From Nitrososphaerales archaeon (GTDB lineage: Archaea; Thermoproteota; Nitrososphaeria; Nitrososphaerales; CADDZS01): a stretch of 41,211 nt of DNA. Below the pieces are notes generated by a model. That model ran no database searches and had not been told where the DNA came from. It saw only the letters and a program-made list of their open reading frames with translations. Shown here in pieces: positions 34,165-40,887 of this stretch. The stretch spans positions 1-41,211 of the forward strand of contig JASHOD010000071.1 in assembly GCA_030041295.1 (NCBI GenBank), given 5' to 3'. The position numbers and the translations under genes were made by a program. How positions within the stretch are numbered: the first letter of the stretch is position 1; every line of letters begins with the position of its first letter.

Positions 34165-34992
34165 TTGGATTCATCAATAGTACCGTTGGGACAACAATGG
34201 TATGAGGTCTTTTATGACAAAATATCTGGTGCACTAGGTTACTCTAAATCCGCAGATGAGAAAGCGCGAGATGAATTGTCAGCTTCCCTTTCTTCACGGA
34301 ACGCTCGCAGTGCTGCCAAACAATTCGGTGAACTCCAAAAACAAGTACGAGGGAAGAAAATCATAATGTTCGGCGCTGGTCCATCATTGCGAGAAGATAT
34401 TATGAAACTCTATCCGGTCGCGAGGAAGAAGAAGAATATTATAGTCGCTGCCGACGGCGCGACCGACGCTCTGCTAGATGCCGTGATCATCCCTCACATT
34501 ACTGTTTCTGACCTCGATAGTTGTTCGCTTGAGGCTCTCAAAGTCCAAAGCGAAGAAAGATCCTTATTCGTTCACGGGCACGGAGACAACGCCAAAATGC
34601 TCCGCGACACAATTCCAAGTCTTGGCCGCAATGTAATAGGAACGACACAAGTTGAATCCTCGGACAATGTATGGAACTTCGGAGGTTTGACCGACGGAGA
34701 CAGGGCTTGTTACATCGCGAGCACGCTAGACCCCATGATTATCGTAATTGCTGGAATGGATTTCGGAAAGGAAGAGGGAGAATTCTCGAAATCGATAACT
34801 CCAAAGTCCGCGCGGACTCGACGATCCTTTTCAGAATACAGAGTGAAAAAATTGAGATTTGGCAAAGAGTCTCTTGAATTTCTGATCCAAATAAAAAACA
34901 GGATAAGATTTGTGAATATCACAAGCCATGGTGAGAAAATAGCCGGCGCGGAAACGCCACCGTTACTGAAGGTCATCGAAGAGCTTTCTTGA
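34165..34992 (+). CDS. mptE: 6-hydroxymethyl-7,8-dihydropterin diphosphokinase, archaeal MptE type
   Basis: 275 residues of the DUF115/MptE family, the archaeal replacement for FolK. It transfers diphosphate from ATP to 6-hydroxymethyl-7,8-dihydropterin. Signatures are IIMFGAGPSLRED, IIVAADGATDALLDAVIIPHI, TVSDLDS, FVHGHGDN, NFGGLTDGDRACYIA and IAGMDFGKEEG. The start is probably TTG 34165, with GGAGG (34149-34153) 11 bp upstream as a possible ribosome-binding site. The last 20 bp overlap the convergent isocitrate-type dehydrogenase gene. Confidence 0.88.
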   Translation: MDSSIVPLGQQWYEVFYDKISGALGYSKSADEKARDELSASLSSRNARSAAKQFGELQKQVRGKKIIMFGAGPSLREDIMKLYPVARKKKNIIVAADGATDALLDAVIIPHITVSDLDSCSLEALKVQSEERSLFVHGHGDNAKMLRDTIPSLGRNVIGTTQVESSDNVWNFGGLTDGDRACYIASTLDPMIIVIAGMDFGKEEGEFSKSITPKSARTRRSFSEYRVKKLRFGKESLEFLIQIKNRIRFVNITSHGEKIAGAETPPLLKVIEELS

Positions 34993-36001
34993 CGTGGTCG
35001 GCTATCGCTTCCGCCATTTCCGAGGTTTTAGCTGTACCACCCAAGTCATAGGTGACAATTTTACCCTCTTCCACAACATGCTTTGTGACGTCGAATATCG
35101 CTTGTGCTGCTCTCCCCTCCCCGATGTATTCCAACATCCATGCCCCAGACAGTATCGTTGCAGTTGGGTCGACCTTGTTCAGCCCCTTGTATTTCGGCGT
35201 ACTTCCGTGCGCAGGCTCAAACATCGCATACTTCTCTCCAAAGTTTGCCGAATAAACAGCGCCTATACTTCCAATGAGCGCTGAAGCTTCTTCAGAGAGA
35301 ATATCCATAAACAAATTCGTACTCAATATTATGCTCTTATTGAAATTCTGAGGATTCTTTACAAGCTGCTGAGCAAAGTTGTCTATGAACGACTCTTGCA
35401 GCTCAATGTCCGGATGTTTTTTTGCTACGTTATGAACTGCTTCCATGAAGAGACCGTCGGTTTCTTTCAGTATGTTTCCCTTGTTGACGACCACCAGGTT
35501 TTTCCATCCGCGCTTTTCGGTCTCACGAAACGCGAATTCGGCAACTCTTTCGCTAGCACCCCTCGTAATCTTTCTTATTCCTATTGCAGTGTCATTCGAC
35601 AGCCTAAATTCTAATCCGCTGTACATCCCTTCGGTTGCTTCCCTGACGCAAACAAAATCCACTTCTCCAAGAGGAGAAACATGTCCCTTGAACGTCTTGA
35701 TTGGACGAACATTCGCGAAAAGATTGTACTTCTGACGGATACTTACCGCGACGCTTCTTGGGGAGCCAGGCGTCCAAGGCGTCGTCGTTGGCCCTTTGAA
35801 ACACGCGTCAGTCTGGTCAAGAATACGATATGTTTCCTCTGGAATCAGTGAGGGTCCTCCATGGGTTTCCCACCACTCGAGTCCCGCGTCGCATTGGACG
35901 AATTCCGCGTTTGCCCCAGTAGCTCGCAAAACAGTTAGCATGGCTTCCACAAGTTCGGGCCCTGTGCCATCCCCCCTAATCAAAGCAACTTTCTTAGGCA
36001 T
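34973..36001 (-). CDS. Isocitrate/isopropylmalate-family dehydrogenase, probably NAD(P)-isocitrate dehydrogenase
   Basis: 342 residues of the beta-decarboxylating dehydrogenase family. RGDGTGPELVEAML opens the Rossmann-like fold. The substrate-binding helix is SPRSVAVSIRQKYNLFANVRP, followed by VREATEGMYSGLEF, the Lys in VVNKGNILKETDG, DNFAQQLVKNP (metal Asp) and FEPAHGSTPKYKG. The Ser-rich substrate loop and short length resemble archaeal and NAD-dependent isocitrate dehydrogenases more than LeuB, which would complete a TCA set with sdhAB and mdh in this window. Isopropylmalate or homoisocitrate use cannot be excluded. Confidence 0.83.
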   Translation of the reverse strand: MPKKVALIRGDGTGPELVEAMLTVLRATGANAEFVQCDAGLEWWETHGGPSLIPEETYRILDQTDACFKGPTTTPWTPGSPRSVAVSIRQKYNLFANVRPIKTFKGHVSPLGEVDFVCVREATEGMYSGLEFRLSNDTAIGIRKITRGASERVAEFAFRETEKRGWKNLVVVNKGNILKETDGLFMEAVHNVAKKHPDIELQESFIDNFAQQLVKNPQNFNKSIILSTNLFMDILSEEASALIGSIGAVYSANFGEKYAMFEPAHGSTPKYKGLNKVDPTATILSGAWMLEYIGEGRAAQAIFDVTKHVVEEGKIVTYDLGGTAKTSEMAEAIADHVKKALR

Positions 36002-36123
36002 GTTCTTTCAATCGTTTCTCTTTTGCGAATCAGAGCTGGACTCGCTTTTGGAATTCAATTCCTAAAACCATACTAGATTAGGTTTATTCCCTTGCTTGGC
36101 CCTCAACCACGCAAAGACAATAT

Positions 36124-36450
36124 TCAGAATAAAATGGAAAAGTCTTGGTAAATTTTCTCCGTCTCAACGCGCTCTACATTAATTGAATCCACTTTAGCAG
36201 ACCTTGGTCCGATCCAACACCAATCGCGGAGAAGATCGACATTCCTTTTGTCTCCTTGTAGAAGAGCTTCGACGGAACCATCCGAAAGATTTCGAGCCCA
36301 TCCCGCGACCATCAATTCTTCCGCTTTGTTCCTAAGGCTGGATCGGAATGAAACTCCTTGTACCCTTCCCCTGATGATCACATGAATAGTCAGTAGGTCT
36401 GATTTACCAAGCTTGACATTCTTGGACATGGATTCAATCCATCTATACAT
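36124..36450 (-). CDS. acyP: Acylphosphatase
   Basis: 108 residues, slightly long for a family of about 90-100. HVIIRGRVQGVSFRSSLRNKA holds the phosphate-binding loop and catalytic Arg, and VAGWARNLSDGSVEALLQG holds the catalytic Asn. The usual G in VQGVGFR is Ser here. It hydrolyses acyl phosphates such as acetyl phosphate or carbamoyl phosphate. Both ATG 36450 and ATG 36429 are possible starts; the latter removes MYRWIES and gives a more typical length. Confidence 0.9.
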   Translation of the reverse strand: MYRWIESMSKNVKLGKSDLLTIHVIIRGRVQGVSFRSSLRNKAEELMVAGWARNLSDGSVEALLQGDKRNVDLLRDWCWIGPRSAKVDSINVERVETEKIYQDFSILF

Positions 36451-36469
36451 GTGTAGCCTAACTATCTTG

Positions 36470-36508
36470 CGTTGATAATTCGTTTCTTGCTCATAGAGAA
36501 GATCAACG
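36470..36508. repeat. 7-bp inverted repeat in the acyP upstream region
   Basis: CGTTGAT (36470-36476) and ATCAACG (36502-36508) are exact inverse complements separated by 25 bp, in the divergent region between acyP and the next plus-strand gene. It could be two operator half-sites. Support is positional only. Confidence 0.25.
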
Positions 36509-36572
36509 GTAAGCAGTTAAACGTTTGATTTTCTAGAACTATTTCAAATTCTACTTGCAATTTTGGTGATCG

Positions 36573-36932
36573 GTGGTTTTGTCGCACTATGATGAGGATC
36601 TGGGAGAAATTCACATACTATCCCTCGAAGGCCTCGGGGCTTCTTACAGGCTTACTGGATTTTTTGAAATGAGGGTAAATAAGAAGAAAAGAAAAATAAA
36701 CTTCAAAGGGGTAGCTTTCGGAGGTCATTACGGAGGACACAATGTGAATATCGAAATCTCGCCCAGAGCCGCGAGGAGCATTCTATCCATTAAGGGATTT
36801 AGAGAGGAAAAGAAATTGGAAGACCTTCTTTCCGAGGTTCAGAGACGCATCTTAAACGGCGAGATGATTGTCGAATTTGATAGATTAAAGCAAGGAGCCA
36901 ATGTCGACCCTTTTGGGAATATATCCTCCTAA
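36573..36932 (+). CDS. Hypothetical protein (119 residues)
   Basis: Not a family I recognise. Start is GTG 36573 or TTG 36579. The N-terminal half is beta-rich (LGEIHILSLEGLGASYRLTG, FEMRVNKKKRKINFKGVAFG). A Gly/His motif, GGHYGGHNV, lies in the middle. An amphipathic helical region ends the protein (GFREEKKLEDLLSEVQRRIL). GGHYGGHN is a possible metal- or phosphate-binding loop, but this is speculative. It lies 57 bp upstream of the zinc-ribbon/CBS gene, and the two may be cotranscribed. Confidence 0.6.
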   Translation: MVLSHYDEDLGEIHILSLEGLGASYRLTGFFEMRVNKKKRKINFKGVAFGGHYGGHNVNIEISPRAARSILSIKGFREEKKLEDLLSEVQRRILNGEMIVEFDRLKQGANVDPFGNISS

Positions 36933-36989
36933 GCACACAGAGTGGCGTAACAGTTATCTCATAGAGAGTATTCTTCATTTCGTTGTATA

Positions 36990-37490
36990 TTGCCGAAGTG
37001 GAAGTGTTATCGGTGCGGAGAGGTCTACGAACAAGAAACCCCTCCTGATATTTGCAAGAATTGTAACGCCCAAGTATCGTTTTGGATCGATTGGACAGAG
37101 GCAAGAACACCTCTCGACGACCCCGTTTCTAAATACATGAGCAAAGAATTGATCACCATAGACATCAACAATAGCGTCTGGGAAGCTGCCAAGCTGATGA
37201 AGGAATACAAGGTAGGAAGTGTATTCGTAACGCAAAACGGCTTTCCTGTTGGAATTCTAACGGAGAGAGACGTGCTTTACAAGATAGTTGCTGAAGATCT
37301 TCCCTCGGCGCATGTTTTGCTTCGAAAAGTAATGTCTTCGCCTCTGGTCTCCATAGACGAAAATTCACCCGCTCGGAAAGCTATCGAGTTAATGAGAGAC
37401 AAAGGATTTCGACGCTTGCTAGTGACCAATTTAGGCAAGCCGGCTGGCTTTGTGACGCAGGATTCCCTAGTCACAATGGCGCTGGAGTAA
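36990..37490 (+). CDS. Zinc-ribbon protein with paired CBS domains
   Basis: 166 residues. A rubredoxin-like zinc ribbon (CYRCGEVYEQETPPDICKNCNA, Cys6, Cys9 and a second CxxC) is followed by two CBS domains (about 45-105 and 108-166), with AAKLMKEYKVGSVFV, VGILTERDVLYKI, AIELMRDKGFRRLLV and AGFVTQDSLV. CBS pairs bind adenosine nucleotides, so this is a candidate energy or nucleotide sensor whose ribbon may contact nucleic acid or protein. The start is TTG 36990. It is followed directly by a hairpin at a convergent junction. Confidence 0.83.
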   Translation: MPKWKCYRCGEVYEQETPPDICKNCNAQVSFWIDWTEARTPLDDPVSKYMSKELITIDINNSVWEAAKLMKEYKVGSVFVTQNGFPVGILTERDVLYKIVAEDLPSAHVLLRKVMSSPLVSIDENSPARKAIELMRDKGFRRLLVTNLGKPAGFVTQDSLVTMALE

Positions 37491-37509
37491 CTATCCCCAG
37501 TGGGGCTAG
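37491..37509. terminator. Hairpin at convergent CBS-protein/hypothetical junction
   Basis: CTATCCCC (37491-37498) and GGGGCTAG (37502-37509) pair over 7 of 8 positions around AGT, including a 4-bp GC core. It begins one base after the CBS stop codon and overlaps the opposing gene's stop. Role is inferred. Confidence 0.4.
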
Positions 37510-37712
37510 GGGAATCCTTCTCCTAGGATTAAGCTGCCTTTCCCGGTTTGATAAAAGATAGTTAATTTTGTATCATCGTCAAATCCGAGAACAAAGTAGT
37601 TGTCATCTCCCTGCTCATCATATTCGATGTGCAAAATCGTCCTGTTTTGTAACCTAGAGGAGAGCTCTTTGACCTGCTTCTCGTCCAAATTATCGCTAAA
37701 GCGGTAAATCAT
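37506..37712 (-). CDS. Hypothetical small protein (68 residues)
   Basis: No recognised family. Predicted helix (DEKQVKELSSRLQN), then beta strands (TILHIEYDEQGDDNYFVLGF, KLTIFYQTGKGSLILG), an acidic alpha/beta miniprotein. The ATG at 37712 has a T-rich TATA-like box (TTTTTATC on its strand, about 25 bp upstream), which supports it being a real leaderless gene. It diverges from tfb and converges with the CBS gene. Confidence 0.55.
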   Translation of the reverse strand: MIYRFSDNLDEKQVKELSSRLQNRTILHIEYDEQGDDNYFVLGFDDDTKLTIFYQTGKGSLILGEGFP

Positions 37713-37774
37713 GCCCCAATTTCTCCGAAAAAGTGATAAAAATGCTTCGACCTGTGCAAAATCCTTAAATGCAT

Positions 37775-37806
37775 AGACGACCGGCTGCTATCGTCTCTAG
37801 ATAAAA
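37775..37806 (+). promoter_or_regulatory. tfb promoter with upstream inverted repeat
   Basis: AGACGA (37775-37780) and TCGTCT (37791-37796) form a perfect inverted repeat with a 10-bp spacer. Directly after it, TAGATAAAA is centred about 23 bp before the tfb ATG, a good TATA box for a leaderless transcript. A regulator bound to the repeat would sit over the BRE region. That regulation is inferred. Confidence 0.45.
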
Positions 37807-37825
37807 GGTTTCTGGCGGAATTTTA

Positions 37826-38767
37826 ATGAGTATTGAGAACAAAAGTTATGGCAACTTATTCAAATTACAAAGATCTCTAGACAGATGCCCCCGTTGCGGA
37901 AAGGGTCCGATGGTTGTTGACACCGCTGGCGGAGAGCTCTTCTGCAGCAACTGTGGCTATGTCGTTAAAGAGAAAATTGAGGAAATAGGCCCCGAATGGA
38001 GGGCTTTTTCCAAAGAAGAAAAAGATGACAGATCCAGGACGGGAGTTCCGTCGAGTTTAGCTATGCACGATATGGGACTAGCAACCGTCATCGGAGTTGA
38101 AGACCGTGATGCCTCTGGAAAATCTCTGCCTGCCTCCATGAAGGCCACTATAGAGAGATTGCGCACGTGGGACGGACGAAGTCAAGTTCATGAGCCTGTC
38201 GACCGTAATCTTCGTCAAGCTTTCAGCGAGCTTGATAGACTCGCCGACAAATTGAATGTTAGTGATGCAGTCATCGAAAAGGCCGCGTACGTGTACAGGA
38301 AGGCGCTCGAAAGGGGACTCGTTAGAGGAAGGTCGATTTCTGCGCTGATAGCGGCCTCGCTCTACGCCGCTTGCCGAGACACCGAAACTCCGAGAACGCT
38401 AAAGGATGTTTCTGCAGTCAGTAACGTAAAGAAGAAAGACATCGCCAGATGTTACAGGTTGCTGCTTCGAGAGATGGACTTGCGGATGCCTGTCGTTGAC
38501 CCGACAAAATGCGTCTCGCGTATCGCGAGTAAAGCAGGATTGACAGAGAAGACCAAGAGACGCGCTCTTGAAATTTTGAAGAGAGCCGAGGAGACTAGAA
38601 CCTCGGCAGGCAAGGATCCGATGGGTCTAGCCGCTGCGGCGCTTTACGTCGCTTGCGTAATGGAAAATGAAAACAAGACCCAGAAGGATGTCGCGGAAGC
38701 AGCCGGGGTTACTGAAGTAACCATAAGGAATCGTTACAAGGGCCTCAAGGCTGCGCTAAAGATTTAG
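37826..38767 (+). CDS. tfb: Transcription initiation factor B (TFIIB homologue)
   Basis: 313 residues. The N-terminal zinc ribbon has Cys21, Cys24, Cys40 and Cys43 (RCPRCGKGP, LFCSNCGYV). A B-reader/linker with GPEWRAFSKEEKDDRSRTG follows. Two cyclin-like repeats come next, with RGRSISALIAASLYAACRDT and KDPMGLAAAALYVACVMEN as the matching blocks. The C-terminal HTH VAEAAGVTEVTIRNRYKGL binds the BRE. It bridges TBP-bound promoters and RNA polymerase. Archaea often carry several TFBs, and this one looks complete. Confidence 0.97.
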   Translation: MSIENKSYGNLFKLQRSLDRCPRCGKGPMVVDTAGGELFCSNCGYVVKEKIEEIGPEWRAFSKEEKDDRSRTGVPSSLAMHDMGLATVIGVEDRDASGKSLPASMKATIERLRTWDGRSQVHEPVDRNLRQAFSELDRLADKLNVSDAVIEKAAYVYRKALERGLVRGRSISALIAASLYAACRDTETPRTLKDVSAVSNVKKKDIARCYRLLLREMDLRMPVVDPTKCVSRIASKAGLTEKTKRRALEILKRAEETRTSAGKDPMGLAAAALYVACVMENENKTQKDVAEAAGVTEVTIRNRYKGLKAALKI

Positions 38768-38778
38768 GTCATTTGACT

Positions 38779-38817
38779 ATCTCGGCAGCTCTCTTAAGGT
38801 AGAGGGCATGCCGAGAT
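38779..38817. terminator. Long hairpin filling the convergent tfb/dcd gap
   Basis: ATCTCGGCA (38779-38787) pairs perfectly with TGCCGAGAT (38809-38817). The stem continues with GCTCTCT (38788-38794) against AGAGGGC (38801-38807; one T-G pair), leaving a single bulged A (38808) and a 6-nt loop. The total is about 16 bp. It occupies most of the 55-bp gap between the two stop codons. No T run follows on the plus strand, so it is not a simple intrinsic terminator. Confidence 0.55.
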
Positions 38818-38822
38818 TGCCT

Positions 38823-39347
38823 TCAAAGTTTAACGCGATTTTTTACTTTCACTTCGAGGTCTTGCTTTGAAAAAAGGGTGGGATAGATCCTCGAAAGAAG
38901 ATTGGAGTACATCTCCGCCTCCTGGTCGTTCAAATACTGGAACATGTACTGTCCGGAGTAGACGCTAGGGTCTCCTTCTCTCCTCTCGAATTCGATGTGT
39001 ATCAGCGGATCGCCTCGTTTGATAGTAATCGGGGCACGCTCGTTATTCAGATTGACGAGCTCGAGAGCGAGACGTCCAACGAACCCACTGTGAACCTTTA
39101 CTGAATTCAAAAATGATAGCCCGAGTCTACCATACTTGCTCTTTGCTGTGAGGTGACCTACTACGTCAGGTGGAGTGAAAACAACTTCGTGAGAGATCAC
39201 ATTTCTATGCTCAAGGTAGTGAAGGTTCGTTTCCTGCTGGACCGTGAGAACGTAACCATCCCCGTCAAACAAGTCGTAATCGAAAGGATGGATACACTTC
39301 TGCTCTTCTACGAGCTTCACGATGATGCTTCTCCCTAAGATCGTCAT
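38823..39347 (-). CDS. dCTP deaminase/dUTPase-family protein
   Basis: 174 residues with the trimeric dUTPase fold. IHPFDYDLFDGDGYVLTV resembles the N-terminal Dcd strand. TAKSKYGRLGLSFLNSVKVH corresponds to the conserved SxxRLGL motif. SGFVGRLALELVNLNN carries the Glu used by dCTP deaminases. IKRGDPLIHIEFERR is the next conserved strand. It would convert dCTP to dUTP or dUTP to dUMP in thymidylate supply. The motif after the lysine (SKYGRLG) departs from the usual SSLARLG, so exact chemistry is uncertain. ATG start at 39347. Confidence 0.8.
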   Translation of the reverse strand: MTILGRSIIVKLVEEQKCIHPFDYDLFDGDGYVLTVQQETNLHYLEHRNVISHEVVFTPPDVVGHLTAKSKYGRLGLSFLNSVKVHSGFVGRLALELVNLNNERAPITIKRGDPLIHIEFERREGDPSVYSGQYMFQYLNDQEAEMYSNLLSRIYPTLFSKQDLEVKVKNRVKL

Positions 39348-39422
39348 TTAGCCAAAAGAGCCCCTTTGCACACTATTTCACAATATTGCCAATTTCTTTT
39401 GAAACAAAGACGATGAGAGGAG

Positions 39423-39600
39423 CGCCGGGGGTGGGATTTGAACCCACGAGACCAATTCGGTCACAGGCTTACAGGAATCAGAAACATTCTGATTGTGGGA
39501 ATCTGAGACCAAGATTTTCCAGGCTTGCGCAATATCATTTCTGCGCCCTTCTAGGACAACCTAATCTTTGGTTCTTCATACCAGGCTAGGCGACCCCGGC
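39423..39600 (-). tRNA. tRNA-Ser(GGA) interrupted by three introns
   Basis: Acceptor GCCGGGG (39600-39594) pairs with CCCCGGC (39430-39424), with discriminator G. The T arm is GTGGG-TTCAAAT-CCCAC, and a serine-type long variable arm, GACC-GAATT-GGTC, is present. The cloverleaf closes only if three segments are removed: 39578-39549 (30 nt, D loop), 39540-39525 (16 nt, position 29/30) and 39516-39470 (47 nt, position 37/38). The anticodon stem CAGGC/GCCTG is then perfect, with loop CTGGAAA. Intron 2 has a perfect BHB (GCGC/GCGC, bulges AG|A and AA|G). Intron 1 has CTGG/CTAG with bulges TA|T and AA|G. Intron 3 is a relaxed BHB with one mismatch and contains an 8-bp hairpin. The mature tRNA is 85 nt. 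Confidence 0.92.
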
Positions 39601-39699
39601 ATTGAGTTCTTTTACTTCTGATGATCTTGAGTTAAATTAACTATTTCTATCTTTAAGAGAGGCTATCCTACGTGATAACGAAATCCCGCTCGGGTAATT

Positions 39700-40887
39700 C
39701 TATTCCGAAGTATTTTCATCATCTTCTTCTGCTAGTCGGTCTAAAACGGACTTCTTAATCAGTGCCTCGCTGACTTCTTCAGTCTCTTTAGGTTTGTCTG
39801 ATTTCTTCCACATTTTAGGATAGGTTCCAGCTTCCATAATTACCCTCTTAGTCAGAGTAACAACTCCGTGGTTTGCGGCGGAGATTTCTTCAGCATTCAT
39901 TTGTGAATCAGCTAGCGCTACTAGTTCTCCCTTTCCTGAAAGTATTCTCACAAGGTCATTCTTCCTCAGTCCTGCAGAAAATGATACTACTCCTGGAACT
40001 GCTAGTTGCGCTCCATGACAGACCGAATCAACTGCCGAGTCTCGGATCTTAACTTGCTTTAGAAAACACAATGCATGTTCAATAGGCTTGACAAATTCCC
40101 TAATTTTCGAATCAATACCCGACTCTGCAAAAGTCGCTTGAGCTTCGTAAAGATCGTGAAGCCTTACTAAATCAGTTTCGAAAATATCACAGACTCGAGT
40201 TCGCCTTAGTTCCGCCATAGTAGCACCCACTTTCAGAATCTCGCCATAGTCGTAGATCAACTTCCGGATATAGGTTCCAGCTTCACAGAGCGTTCGGATC
40301 AATAGAAGGTTCCCGACCTGTTCTATTAATTCCGTTTCGTAGATTTCTCTAGTTCGAGTGGCTCTTCTTACCGACGATCTCTGCGGCGGCTTTTGGTAGA
40401 TGGTTCCTAAGAATTCGCTCAGGACGCTCGAGATTTGAGAAGTGGGAACACTATCGTGGATCCGTGCCACAGAAAGGTATTCCTTCGGCCCTAAAAGAAA
40501 AGCAGAAAGCGCTTTTGTTGCCGAACCCAATCCGACGGGAAGAACACCCGACACCATTGGGTCGAGAGTACCACTATGGCCGGCTCTATCAGTGCGGAAA
40601 ATCTTCCTTACCCACGCAACAACCTCGTGACTTGTAGGACCGCGAGGTTTGTCTAGCGCGATGAACCCGTATTTGAGATACTCTTGGAGAGGCCTGTCAA
40701 TAGGCACATTTCCGTATCGTGCATCGGAGACCTCGTCGTTCTCTTTCAGTTTAACTAGCTGCGTATCATTTTTTCTTCCTTCTTCCCTCGTGAACCTCGA
40801 TAACGATGCGACCTTATTCTTGTCCGCTATTTGGAAATTAATTGGATTCAATTCTTTTACTTCAATTCGATTTCTTCTTGGTAGCAC
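39700..40887 (-). CDS. cbf5: Cbf5-type tRNA/rRNA pseudouridine synthase
   Basis: 395 residues. Catalytic motif HSGTLDPMVSGVLPVGLG (Asp) is preceded by LDKPRGPTSHEVVAWVRK. KPPQRSSVRRATRTREIYE, GTYIRKLIYDYG and MAELRRTRVCDIFE are TruB/Cbf5 blocks. A C-terminal PUA domain (about residues 290-365) has SAGLRKNDLVRILSGKGELVALA, and a charged tail ends DRLAEEDDENTSE. It is the catalytic subunit of H/ACA guide RNPs and also makes tRNA psi55. The predicted start (GTG 40887) overlaps the cmk 3' end by 26 bp. The first 40 or so residues are unusual, so a later start is possible. Confidence 0.93.
   Translation of the reverse strand: MLPRRNRIEVKELNPINFQIADKNKVASLSRFTREEGRKNDTQLVKLKENDEVSDARYGNVPIDRPLQEYLKYGFIALDKPRGPTSHEVVAWVRKIFRTDRAGHSGTLDPMVSGVLPVGLGSATKALSAFLLGPKEYLSVARIHDSVPTSQISSVLSEFLGTIYQKPPQRSSVRRATRTREIYETELIEQVGNLLLIRTLCEAGTYIRKLIYDYGEILKVGATMAELRRTRVCDIFETDLVRLHDLYEAQATFAESGIDSKIREFVKPIEHALCFLKQVKIRDSAVDSVCHGAQLAVPGVVSFSAGLRKNDLVRILSGKGELVALADSQMNAEEISAANHGVVTLTKRVIMEAGTYPKMWKKSDKPKETEEVSEALIKKSVLDRLAEEDDENTSE

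Noticed and set aside
39540-39580. Reading the tRNA as tRNA-Asp from a TTGTCCT loop-like string
   Set aside because: That string lies inside intron 1 and has no flanking stem. The variable arm and the GGA loop identify serine.
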